Part shown: one piece after another, positions 1 to 6,598 of the stretch
Layout: each line of letters begins with the position of its first letter
Numbering within the stretch: position 1 is the first letter of the stretch
Assembly (NCBI GenBank): GCA_009827235.1
Contig: SPMW01000037.1
Location: 1-13,802 of the forward strand
DNA: 13,802 bases
Source: Candidatus Campylobacter infans
GTDB lineage: Bacteria > Campylobacterota > Campylobacteria > Campylobacterales > Campylobacteraceae
Direction: 5' to 3'
Notes under the pieces: model-generated
The model's input: the letters and a program-made list of their open reading frames with translations, nothing else
Database searches by the model: none
What the model was told of the DNA's origin: nothing
Made by a program: the position numbers and the translations under genes

Positions 1-83
1 AATGCTTTTTGGGCTGGGTTTGTGGGTTCGCGGTGAGAATAAAGGGCGGGGCAGGTTGATTGTCGCGCGGTTTGGATATTTAG

Positions 84-196
84 CGTGGCGCAAATGGCTA
101 GCGCGGAGTAGGGCGCGCGTGGCTGAGAATTTGCGGGCGCGGGTTGCTTTTAAATAACGGCGTGGCACAAATGGCTAGCGGAGTAGGGCGCGCGTA
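84..196 (+). repeat. Direct repeat pair (module D), about 78 bp apart
   Basis: Two copies of a roughly 36-bp segment lie at about 84-120 and 162-196. Each reads GTGGC, then CAAATGGCTAGCG, then GAGTAGGGCGCGCGT. The second copy differs by one substitution and a 2-bp deletion. Module C (121-160) fills the space between them. Confidence 0.7.
121..160 (+). repeat. Module C copy, identical over 40 bp to 6459-6498
   Basis: The 40 bases here (beginning GGCTGAGAATTTGCGG and ending TTTTAAATAACGG) match 6459-6498 base for base, in the same orientation, more than 6 kb apart. Exact identity over 40 bp in otherwise diverged intergenic DNA points to recent duplication, gene conversion or selection. Confidence 0.85.
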
Positions 197-670
197 GCGG
201 GCAGTTTGGGTGTTATGGGCGGATTAAAAATCAAATTTTGAAATTTGGGTGTTTTGGTGGATAAAAATGTGTGTGTTTTGAATAAATTTAAAAGTTTAAA
301 ATTTCATTTTGGCTGATAATTTGGCGCAAAATTTTAATGGCTGGGCGGTTTGTTTGGCGGGCGCGGGTGTGTGGCTAAGAATTTGGCGGGCGGGATTTTG
401 TGCGTGGATTAAAAATTAAATTTTAAAATTTGGGCGGTTTGGCGGATAACAATTTGCGTGGTGCGTGGGTTAAAATTCGGTGGATTTATTGAATGAAATT
501 TTAAACTTTTATTTTGGCTGATAATTTGGCGGGCGCGAGGCGGTTGCGCGGTTGAGAGCTGGGCGGGTGCGGTTTGCTTTTTAAACAACGGCGCGGAGCG
601 CAGATTTAAAATTTGGCGGATTTGTTGAATGAAATTTTAAAATTTGTTTTGCGATTGTGGTTGAGAATTT

Positions 671-789
671 GGCTAGCTGTGTGTGCGCATGCGGGTTTGT
701 AATGGCGTGGCGAATTTTGATTTTTGGCGCGTGGGTTAAAAATAAGATTTTAAAATTTGGGTAGTTTGGCAGATAAAAATTTGCGTGGC
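671..789 (+). repeat. Composite repeat B-A, diverged copy
   Basis: Module B (671-707) is followed by GCGAATTTTGATTTTTGG and module A (735-789), then by a degenerate module C (about 788-815). The same B then A order is found at 1186 and 6251. Here the central GTGCGCGCAC palindrome of module B has decayed to GTGTGCGCAT. Confidence 0.65.
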
Positions 790-1185
790 ACTGGTTACTT
801 TAAATAACGGCGTGGCATTAAAGGCAGAGGGCGTTAAAATCGTTATTTTAAAATAAAATTTTAAAATTTGGGTGGTTTGGGCGCGCGTAAGAGCGTGGTG
901 GGCGGTTTGGGCGTTGCGGGCGGATTAAAAAGCAAATTTTAAAATTTGGGCGTGGGTTTATGGTGCGTTGAATTAAATTAAAATTTTAAAATTTGTTGTG
1001 TGATTGTGGCTAAGAATTTGGCGTGGGTTAAAATTTGGGGGTGGGTTTTATCAAGGCGGGCGCGGGTTTGGATTTTTTGGAGTGTGGTTTAAAAATTAAA
1101 TTTTAAAATTTGGGCGTTTTGGCGGATAAAAATTTGCGTGGTGTGGATTGAAAATTGTTGGTGCGGGTTTAAGGGCGGGCTGTTT

Positions 1186-1278
1186 GGCTAGCTGTGTGCG
1201 CGCACGCGGGTTTTATAAAGGCGGAGCGAATTTTGGTTTTTTCAGGCGGATTAAAAATTAAATTTTAAAATTTGGGCG
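1186..1278 (+). repeat. Composite repeat B-A
   Basis: Module B occupies 1186-1222 and contains the perfect palindrome GTGCGCGCAC at 1196-1205. It differs from the copy at 6251-6287 by one base in 37. It is followed by AATTTTGGTTTTTTC and a module A block. Confidence 0.75.
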
Positions 1279-1497
1279 CTTATATGGGCGAATTAAAAGC
1301 TAAATTTTAAAATTTTGGCACTTCGGCGCTCTAACGCGTTTTGCTCTAAGCCGCCGCCCAGCCAACCCGTGCATTAACCCGTTTTTGACCAAACTGCCGC
1401 CACTTCACAGCCTTTCTCTTCAAACCAACCCGCCATATTATCATTTTTGCCCCATTTTGCAGGCGCAAATGCTACCCGAATTTTATGCCTTTGTGCT

Positions 1498-2400
1498 TTA
1501 AATGCGGTGTTTAAGGCTTGCAAAAATAGCTTCGCAAAAATTTTGCAAGGCGCCTTTGTCATAATCAAAATAAAGGCTTGGTTCTATGAGTTCGACCTCG
1601 TTTATAAGGGCTTTTCCTTTGTGTGTGATGAAATCGATTCTTGCGTAAAGTGGCTTTTGGGGCAAATGCGCTAAAATTTGCCTTGCTGTGTCAAGGCAGC
1701 TTTTTTCCACGACTTCGCAGCTATGAACGCTTGCGCCAAATTGCGAATTTGCGCGAAACTCGCCACAAGCAACCCTTCGTGTGATAGCATAGTGAAATTT
1801 TGCGTTAAAAAACACAAGGCAAAGCTCGCCCTTGTCTAAAATCTCGCTCATAAATTCTTGCAAAACAAAGCCATTTTTAAAGAGTTTGTCCTTAAAAAGT
1901 GAGTTTAAATTTAGCCCATCAAGCCTAAAAACTCCGTTGCCACTTTGTGAGACAAGGGGCTTGATGATGGGGTTTTGCCACATTTTTGCGCGTTTGAGTG
2001 CTTCGTCAATGGAATTTTGACTTGGGCGCACAAAAAGGCTAGGGATTATGTCAAAGCCTAAATTTTCTAACTCTTTAAGATAAAGTTTAGATAAATTCCA
2101 GCGCAAAAGGGGCAAGGGATTGAAAACGGCAAGATTTAAACGCTTGATTTCGTCCAAAAAGCGTAAAAATTCATCATAATGCTGACTATAATCCCACACC
2201 GCTAAGGGCAAAAGCACTGAATTTGAGCTTAAATTTTTTAAATCAAGCTCACGCCAAGGGGCGATTTTTGCCTCGCATTCAACGCCCCTTTCAGCCCAAA
2301 ATGCCTTTAAGTGCGCACAAAGTCCTTGCAAGGCTGAGTTGCCCTGTGGATAGTCCTTGCACGAGAGTATAACAAACTCATTCTTTGATTTGTGTGGCAT
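1498..2400 (-). CDS. ATP-grasp ligase, DcsG/RimK-like
   Basis: This is a probable ATP-dependent carboxylate-amine (or thiol) ligase of the ATP-grasp superfamily, most like the family that includes the D-cycloserine biosynthesis protein DcsG. Counting from the preferred start the protein has 300 residues. The visible family features are NPLPLLRWNLSKLYL (about 94-108), the first ATP-grasp strand IIKPLVSQSG (145-154), GELCLVFFNAKFHYAITRR (191-209), LYARIDF (251-257) and the metal-binding NEVELIEPSLYF (267-278). The frame stays open to 2475, but that would overlap the pseudoazurin gene by 98 bp and add a non-conserved N-terminus. The ATG at 2400 leaves a 23-bp overlap and puts the first beta strand (NEFVILSC) at the N-terminus; its ribosome binding site is weak, so translation may depend on coupling to the gene upstream. 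It is the last gene of the importer operon. The substrate cannot be predicted; peptide-like or siderophore-like ligation would fit an importer neighbour but is inference. Confidence 0.75.
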   Translation of the reverse strand: MPHKSKNEFVILSCKDYPQGNSALQGLCAHLKAFWAERGVECEAKIAPWRELDLKNLSSNSVLLPLAVWDYSQHYDEFLRFLDEIKRLNLAVFNPLPLLRWNLSKLYLKELENLGFDIIPSLFVRPSQNSIDEALKRAKMWQNPIIKPLVSQSGNGVFRLDGLNLNSLFKDKLFKNGFVLQEFMSEILDKGELCLVFFNAKFHYAITRRVACGEFRANSQFGASVHSCEVVEKSCLDTARQILAHLPQKPLYARIDFITHKGKALINEVELIEPSLYFDYDKGALQNFCEAIFASLKHRI

Positions 2401-2818
2401 ACTTTTCAAGGCGACCCTTGTTTTCGCTAACTCTTTTTTCAAGTTTTGGCACGGCAGCTTTTGCTTTGGCTGCATTTGTCGCCTTGCCTACTTGGATAAT
2501 GCCTAGCATATTCATCATCTTGTGCGGCGGGCATTCGTAGATATAAACGCCCTCTGTGTCAAATTTGAAAGTGGCTTTTTCATCTAGCTTGCTTTCAAAT
2601 TTGTTTGCGCCCTCTGGGACAAGCACGCTTTTAGCCCAATGCGTTTTGTGTGTCGGCACAAAGGTAATGCTGTCGCCCTTTTGTATGTGAATGAAACCGG
2701 GTTCAAAGACCATAGTGCCTTCATCATTGACATCAAGCATTTTGACTTCGTAATCCTTTGCATAAGCAAAGGCACAAAGCAACGCTGTTGCCGAGATAAT
2801 CTTAACTATTTTTTTCAT
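2378..2818 (-). CDS. Pseudoazurin-like cupredoxin, periplasmic
   Basis: This is a small type I (blue) copper protein of the pseudoazurin/plastocyanin family, expected to carry electrons in the periplasm. It has 146 residues with a Sec signal peptide (residues 1-20, cleavage after AYA). The mature part follows the pseudoazurin pattern: MVFEPGFIHIQKGD, then FVPTHKTHWAKS, then VYIYECPPHKMMNMLG. All four expected copper ligands are visible: His60, Cys96, His99 and Met104. A charged helical tail (about 115-146) matches the C-terminal helices of pseudoazurins. The start codon overlaps the ATPase stop as ATGA and is preceded by a very strong AAAGGAGGAA ribosome binding site, so it is translationally coupled yet probably well expressed. 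Known pseudoazurins donate electrons to nitrite or nitrous oxide reductases; no such reductase is in this window. Its link to an ABC importer is unusual. Family assignment is firm and role is open. Confidence 0.9.
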   Translation of the reverse strand: MKKIVKIISATALLCAFAYAKDYEVKMLDVNDEGTMVFEPGFIHIQKGDSITFVPTHKTHWAKSVLVPEGANKFESKLDEKATFKFDTEGVYIYECPPHKMMNMLGIIQVGKATNAAKAKAAVPKLEKRVSENKGRLEKYATQIKE

Positions 2819-3609
2819 TTTTCCTCCTTTGTTAAGATATTTGTTTTAAGTGCTGATTTTGCCACGATGACGGGCTTGTTGCTCTCATCATAGAAAATAT
2901 CGGCTTTGATTTTGTATAAATTTTCGATTAAATCTTTCGTTAAAACGCCCTTTGCCTCGCCTTGCGCCCAAATTTTAGCATCACTTAACACCACAAGTTC
3001 GTCAGCAAACTGCGAAGCAAGCGATAAATCGTGCAAGATGATGACAGTGATGAGCTTTTCTTTGCGCGTGTATGAGCGCACGCATTCAAGCAAGACGCAT
3101 TGATGGTGCATATCAAGTGCGCTTACAGGCTCATCAAGCAGCAAAATTTCAGGCGCTTTGATAAGCACGGAGGCAAAAAGCACCATTTGCCTTTGTCCGC
3201 CGCTTAAATTTAAAATGTCTCTGCTGGCTAAATGCAAAATGCCAAGTTCTTCCATAAGGCTTAATGCCTGCGAAATTTGCGTGTCGCTCACATACATTTC
3301 AAGCTGGTCAATCAGCCCCAAAAGCACCACTTCAAGCGCGCTTAAACTCGCATCTACGCTACTATCTTGTGGCATATAGGCTATGCGTTTTTTCCACGCG
3401 AAATGATTTTTAAGGCTTAACTCCATTTGCTTGTGCGCTATACTGCCCTTAAAGGCTAAATCCCCAAACATTGCCGAGATGAGCGAGGTTTTGCCCGCTC
3501 CATTTGGACCGAGTATGGCATAAATTTTGCCCGCTTCAAATTCGCTATTTATGGCATTTGCCACGCAAAGTTCATTGCGATAAATGCTTAAATTTTCAAG
3601 CCTTAACAT
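2815..3609 (-). CDS. FecE-like ABC transporter ATPase
   Basis: This is the cytoplasmic ATPase of an iron-chelate/heme/B12-type (FecCDE/BtuCDF) importer, 264 residues long. It has Walker A GPNGAGKT (34-41), the Q-loop glutamine at 81 (YMPQDSS), the signature LSGGQRQ (135-141), Walker B ILLLDEP (155-161), a D-loop SALD and the switch histidine at 193 (ILHDLSLA). The frame opens at 3639, but the ATG at 3609 is preferred because AAGGAA lies about 6 bases upstream and the protein then begins MLRLENLSIY, as usual for the family. It overlaps the permease stop by 7 bp and the pseudoazurin start by 4 bp, so translation is coupled on both sides. It would power the permease encoded just upstream. Confidence 0.92.
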   Translation of the reverse strand: MLRLENLSIYRNELCVANAINSEFEAGKIYAILGPNGAGKTSLISAMFGDLAFKGSIAHKQMELSLKNHFAWKKRIAYMPQDSSVDASLSALEVVLLGLIDQLEMYVSDTQISQALSLMEELGILHLASRDILNLSGGQRQMVLFASVLIKAPEILLLDEPVSALDMHHQCVLLECVRSYTRKEKLITVIILHDLSLASQFADELVVLSDAKIWAQGEAKGVLTKDLIENLYKIKADIFYDESNKPVIVAKSALKTNILTKEEK

Positions 3610-4664
3610 ACGCTTTTCCTTTTTGACAAAATTATCCAAAAGAAAAACGGCACACCGACAAAAGAAGTAACGATACCCACAGGAAAGAGTGCGCCGGGGA
3701 TTATGATTTTAGAAAGCACTGAGGCTATGGACAAAAAGGCTGCACCGCAAAACATAGCACTTGGCAAGAAAAACCTTTGGTCTTCTCCAACAAGAGTGCG
3801 AGCGATATGCGGGGCGACAAGCCCGATAAAGCCGATAACGCCGACAAAAGAAATGGCTGTGGCTGTCATTATGGAGACGATAAGCAAGGTGCGAAAGCGC
3901 AAGGCGTTTAAATTCACGCCCATACTTTTTGCCCTTGCCTCACCAAGCCTTAAAGCCGTGAGCTTCCACGAGTCCTTTAAAAGCAAGGCGATACAAAGTG
4001 TGCTTACCGCAAAAATCACGGCTAAATTTATCCAATTTGCCTTTTGTAAAGACCCAAAAAGCCAAAACAAAATGAGCTGTGAAATTTCAGGGCTTGATAA
4101 AAACTGCACGAGCGAAAGTAGGCTTTGAAACAAAAACAAAAGCGCAATGCCTACTAGCACAAGTGTGGCTGAGCTGAAACGGCGCATAGCCGCAAAGGAA
4201 AAAAGCACCGCCGCGCTAAGCATAGTCATCACAAAAGCCCCAACAGGCACAGCAAAAAGCAAGGGCAAACCAAAGCTCCCAAAGGCGATGACAAGGCTTG
4301 CCCCAAAGCCAGCTGCTGCTGCAAGTCCCAAAGTATAAGGACTTGCCATAGGATTGTTAAGCAGGGTTTGGATTTCAGCCCCGCCCACGCCCAAAGCCCC
4401 ACCAACCACTAACGCCATAAGCGCGATAGGCAAACGCAAATCAAAAACTATCGCCAAAGTCGTTTCATCGACACTTATGTCGTCAAAAAAAGGGCTTAAA
4501 AGCGCGTCTAAAACCTCTCGTGGGGGCAAAAGCGATGGACCTGTGGCTATGTCAAAAATGAGTGAGACAATAGCCACAGCCAAAAAGCTGATGATGATAA
4601 CAAAGCGTTTAAATTCACGCTTTCTGTGTGCTTTGAGTGCGCTTTGAACTTGCTCGCTCATCAT
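3603..4664 (-). CDS. FecCD-family ABC transporter permease
   Basis: This is the inner-membrane permease of a FecCD/BtuC-type importer, probably acting as a homodimer since only one permease gene is present. The 353 residues are mostly hydrophobic, with a basic cytoplasmic N-terminus (about 1-20), then TM1 (FVIIISFLAVAIVSLIF) and many further helices. Family hallmarks are LGVGGAEIQTLLNNPMASPY with TLGLAAAAGFG, and GVIGFIGLVAPHIARTLVG near residue 280, which contacts the ATPase. Two adjacent ATGs (4664 and 4661) follow TAAGGACAA; the second has the better spacing from AAGGA and may be the true start. Only 11 bases separate it from the binding-protein stop. Confidence 0.92.
   Translation of the reverse strand: MMSEQVQSALKAHRKREFKRFVIIISFLAVAIVSLIFDIATGPSLLPPREVLDALLSPFFDDISVDETTLAIVFDLRLPIALMALVVGGALGVGGAEIQTLLNNPMASPYTLGLAAAAGFGASLVIAFGSFGLPLLFAVPVGAFVMTMLSAAVLFSFAAMRRFSSATLVLVGIALLFLFQSLLSLVQFLSSPEISQLILFWLFGSLQKANWINLAVIFAVSTLCIALLLKDSWKLTALRLGEARAKSMGVNLNALRFRTLLIVSIMTATAISFVGVIGFIGLVAPHIARTLVGEDQRFFLPSAMFCGAAFLSIASVLSKIIIPGALFPVGIVTSFVGVPFFFWIILSKRKSVC
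3616..3621 (-). promoter_or_regulatory. Ribosome binding site deciding the ATPase start
   Basis: On the minus strand AAGGAA lies about 6 bases before the ATG at 3609, inside the end of the permease gene. This favours 3609 over the more upstream in-frame ATG at 3639. Confidence 0.6.
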
Positions 4665-4675
4665 TTGTCCTTAAT

Positions 4676-5782
4676 TTACTCAGCACGAATGCCAAAAGTG
4701 CCTTGTGGGATTATCGGTAGATATTTTTTGTGAAAATCCACATAGGTTTTAATCGGATCAATGTCCTCAAACAAGTCAGGATACAAGGCTTTTGCAAGGT
4801 ATTGTATCATACTTGCATCGGCTAGGTTGCGTGAAGCGCCCATATAAAGCCCATAAAGGCGGTTTTGCCTAATGGCTGGGAGCGAATTCCACGCTGGGCG
4901 TTTTTTGTAAGCTGCTAGTCTTTTTAGGGCTTCTTTTTTGTCAATTCCTATGCCCATTACCATAGCTTCTTTGTTCTTTTTAAGCTCTGTTTCGCGCCCT
5001 GCTATCATTATAACCTCTGGCTTTGAAACGATGATTTGCTCGGGGTTTATCGGCGCCCATTGCGTTACAAAGGGTGCTGCTATGTTTTCTCCGCCCGCTA
5101 AATCAATAAGCGAACCCCACATATCCTTGCCATAAGTAATGCCCGCTTCATTTGGTCCTTTGTTGCCAAATTCTATGTAAATTTTAGGCTTTTTGCGCTT
5201 TGCCTTTGCTATGCGGCTTTGCACTTCATTTGCTATGCCTTCATACCATTTGGCAAGCTCTGCGGCTTTCTTTTTTTCGCCTGTGATTTCGCCCAAAAGT
5301 TTGGTTGAAAGCAAGTGCCTTTCAAGCGTTTCGCGGTTATAATCCAAAATGATTATAGGAATGTTCGCCTCAATGACAGGTTCAAGGTCAAATTCCAAAA
5401 GCTGCCACTGCCACGCCGCTAAAATCAGCAAATCAGGCTTTAAAGCAAGCACCTTTTCTACCGAAAAAGTGCCAACCTCAGCCTCACCAAAGTCTGCAAG
5501 CTTGTTAAGACGAGGCACAGCCTTGCTATACACCTCCCAGCTTGCGGGCGTCCAGTCCGTCCAAACGGCTTTTGAAAAGCCTACGACATTGTCAAGTGCT
5601 TTTACACCGCCAACAGCGATGAAATCAGTATAGTAAAAGCCCAAAGCTATGCGTTTAGCGGGCAAATTTACCTTAACTTCGCGCCCCAAGACATCTTTGA
5701 GAACCTTTACCTCCGCAAAGGCTGAATTTGCGATGAATATCCCAAGCAGGATAAAGACTAATTTTGCTAAATTCTGTTTCAT
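4676..5782 (-). CDS. FecB-like periplasmic substrate-binding protein
   Basis: This is the periplasmic binding protein (helical-backbone, PF01497-type) that would deliver ligand to the permease. It has 368 residues with a Sec signal peptide (1-23, cleavage after AFA). No lipobox cysteine is visible, so it is probably soluble. The family pattern is clear: an N-terminal domain with VLGREVKVNLPAKRIALG and KVLALKPDLLILAA, a long linking helix, and a C-terminal domain with WGSLIDLAGGENIAA and PEQIIVSKPEVIMIAGRE. The frame opens at 5809, but the ATG at 5782 follows an ideal GGGAGGAA site and starts a proper signal peptide. It is the first gene of the operon. Ligands of this family include ferric siderophores, heme and corrinoids; which one applies here cannot be read from sequence, and no TonB-dependent receptor is in the window. 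Confidence 0.9.
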   Translation of the reverse strand: MKQNLAKLVFILLGIFIANSAFAEVKVLKDVLGREVKVNLPAKRIALGFYYTDFIAVGGVKALDNVVGFSKAVWTDWTPASWEVYSKAVPRLNKLADFGEAEVGTFSVEKVLALKPDLLILAAWQWQLLEFDLEPVIEANIPIIILDYNRETLERHLLSTKLLGEITGEKKKAAELAKWYEGIANEVQSRIAKAKRKKPKIYIEFGNKGPNEAGITYGKDMWGSLIDLAGGENIAAPFVTQWAPINPEQIIVSKPEVIMIAGRETELKKNKEAMVMGIGIDKKEALKRLAAYKKRPAWNSLPAIRQNRLYGLYMGASRNLADASMIQYLAKALYPDLFEDIDPIKTYVDFHKKYLPIIPQGTFGIRAE

Positions 5783-5785
5783 TGT

Positions 5786-5793
5786 TTCCTCCC
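5786..5793 (-). promoter_or_regulatory. Strong ribosome binding site of the importer operon
   Basis: GGGAGGAA on the minus strand ends three bases before the ATG at 5782. It is nearly a full anti-Shine-Dalgarno match and rules against the upstream in-frame ATG at 5809. Confidence 0.75.
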
Positions 5794-5794
5794 T

Positions 5795-5940
5795 ATAAAG
5801 AATTTGCAAACGAAATTTAATTATTTTTGATTTTAATTATTAAAAATAAAAATTTAGTAAAACTTTCTTAAAATAAAATTAAATATCAAAAAATTTATAA
5901 AAAATTTTTTATCAAAATCAAAACAAACACTTTTGCGATT
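5795..5940 (-). promoter_or_regulatory. AT-rich leader and likely promoter of the importer operon
   Basis: This stretch is almost entirely A and T, as expected of a promoter region in this group, and lies directly before the first operon gene. It contains a 16-bp perfect palindrome, ATAAAAAATTTTTTAT, at 5897-5912, and minus-strand TATAAA and AATAATT words that could be -10 elements. A ferric-uptake (Fur) operator would be expected for an iron importer, but no convincing GATAAT-type Fur box is visible, only AT-rich dyads. Promoter position is therefore not fixed. Confidence 0.35.
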
Positions 5941-6008
5941 AGTAAAAGTGCTTAAATTTCGAGGCGAAGACTTGAAATTTTTCGCCGTTACTCGAAAAAC
6001 CAAAACAC

Positions 6009-6042
6009 AAACTGCAAAAACCAAATTTGGTTTTTGCAGTTT
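6009..6042. repeat. 34-bp perfect palindrome
   Basis: Two 17-bp arms meet without a spacer: AAACTGCAAAAACCAAA followed by its exact reverse complement, centred between 6025 and 6026. A further half copy, AGTTTTTGCAGTTTTG, follows at 6045-6060. It lies about 230 bp upstream of the importer operon and 540 bp beyond the motB stop. It could be a hairpin (terminator-like on either strand), an operator, or the relic of a small mobile element; it has T-rich flanks but no clean T tract. Confidence 0.75.
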
Positions 6043-6179
6043 TAAGTTTTTGCAGTTTTGCGAAGTTAAACCTAAATTCGTTTAAATTTGCTCAAAATTC
6101 ACGCTCAAACACAACTCAAAGGCAAAAATTTTAAGATGATTTGGGCGTTGTGTAAAAAATTTTGCAAGGATAGAGTGCT

Positions 6180-6500
6180 AGCGCATTTGGCGTGGCGGGC
6201 GCGGGGCTAGGAATTTGCGGGCGCAAGGCGATTAAAGGTGGGGGCGGTCTGGCTAGCTGTGTGCGCGCACGCAGGTTTTATAAAGGCTTGGTAAATTTTG
6301 ATTTTTTGGTGTGTGGCTTAAAAATAAATTTTAAAATTTTGGCGTTTTGGCGGATAAAAATTTGCGGGGCGCGGGTTTAAAATTTGGGTTAGTTTGTGAG
6401 AGTTGCAACAAAATTAAAATTTTAAAATTTTATTTTTGGCTAAGAGTGTGGCGGGCATGGCTGAGAATTTGCGGGCGCGGGTTGCTTTTAAATAACGGTG
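6180..6500 (+). repeat. Second cluster of the G-skewed dispersed repeats
   Basis: This gene-free segment carries the same modules as 1-1325 and in the same orientation. Module B is at 6251-6287 with GTGCGCGCAC at 6261-6270. Module A is at about 6317-6367 and closely matches 1088-1139. Module C is at 6459-6498 and is identical to 121-160. The order B, A, C is the same as at 671-815. Together with the first cluster it brackets the importer operon. Confidence 0.75.
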
Positions 6501-6518
6501 TTGCGGGCGCGCGGGCGC

Positions 6519-6598
6519 AAAACATTATTTCACAGCATAAAACATCATTTCATAGCATAGAGCATTATTTCACAGCATAAAAACATTATTTTATGGTG
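6519..6598 (+). repeat. 20-bp tandem repeat, three units plus a degenerate fourth
   Basis: Units AAAACATTATTTCACAGCAT (6519-6538), AAAACATCATTTCATAGCAT (6539-6558) and AGAGCATTATTTCACAGCAT (6559-6578) are followed by a fourth, degraded unit beginning AAAAACATTATTTTATGG. The last unit runs into the stop codon and final codons of motB, so the array forms the immediate 3' flank of the motAB transcript. No other terminator is evident there. Confidence 0.8.

Larger units (their letters stand above)
1..1325. repeat. Gene-free mosaic of dispersed G-skewed repeats
   Basis: No credible reading frame is present in any frame; stops are frequent throughout. The + strand has far more G than C and is built from recurring modules in one orientation. 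Module A is an AT block around TTTTAAAATTTGGGCG, usually followed by GGCGGATAAAAATTTGCG (good copies near 407-462, 735-789 and 1088-1141; partial copies near 846, 925, 1246 and 1285). Module B starts GGCTAGCTGTGTGCGC (671 and 1186). Module C ends TTTTAAATAACGG (121-160; degenerate near 564 and 788). Module D is GGCTAGCG plus GAGTAGGGCGCGCGT (about 84-120 and 162-196). Modules A, B and C recur at 6251-6498. The skew ends abruptly near 1320-1330, where the C-rich + strand of the neighbouring operon begins. Function is unknown: a degenerate repeat family or decayed intergenic DNA are both possible. Confidence 0.75.

Noticed and set aside
1..60. G-quadruplex
   Set aside because: G runs are frequent, but four runs of three or more with short loops do not line up; the last loop is too long.
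1374..1568. 64-residue minus-strand frame overlapping the end of the ATP-grasp gene
   Set aside because: It overlaps the ligase gene by 71 bp, has no clear ribosome binding site and no family I recognise. Kept only as a finding.
3703..4647. Plus-strand open frames opposite the permease gene
   Set aside because: They are antisense shadows, rich in Ser/Ala/Lys with no domain pattern, while the minus strand encodes a full FecCD permease.
5820..5850. Classical Fur box before the importer operon
   Set aside because: AT-rich words such as TTGATTTTAATTATT give only weak matches to GATAAT-based operators, so no site is called.
6192..6580. Two short plus-strand frames in the second repeat cluster
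   Set aside because: They translate the G-skewed repeats and the tandem array, give low-complexity peptides and lack ribosome binding sites.
6519..6598. CRISPR array
   Set aside because: The 20-bp units are directly adjacent, with no unique spacers and no cas genes in the window.
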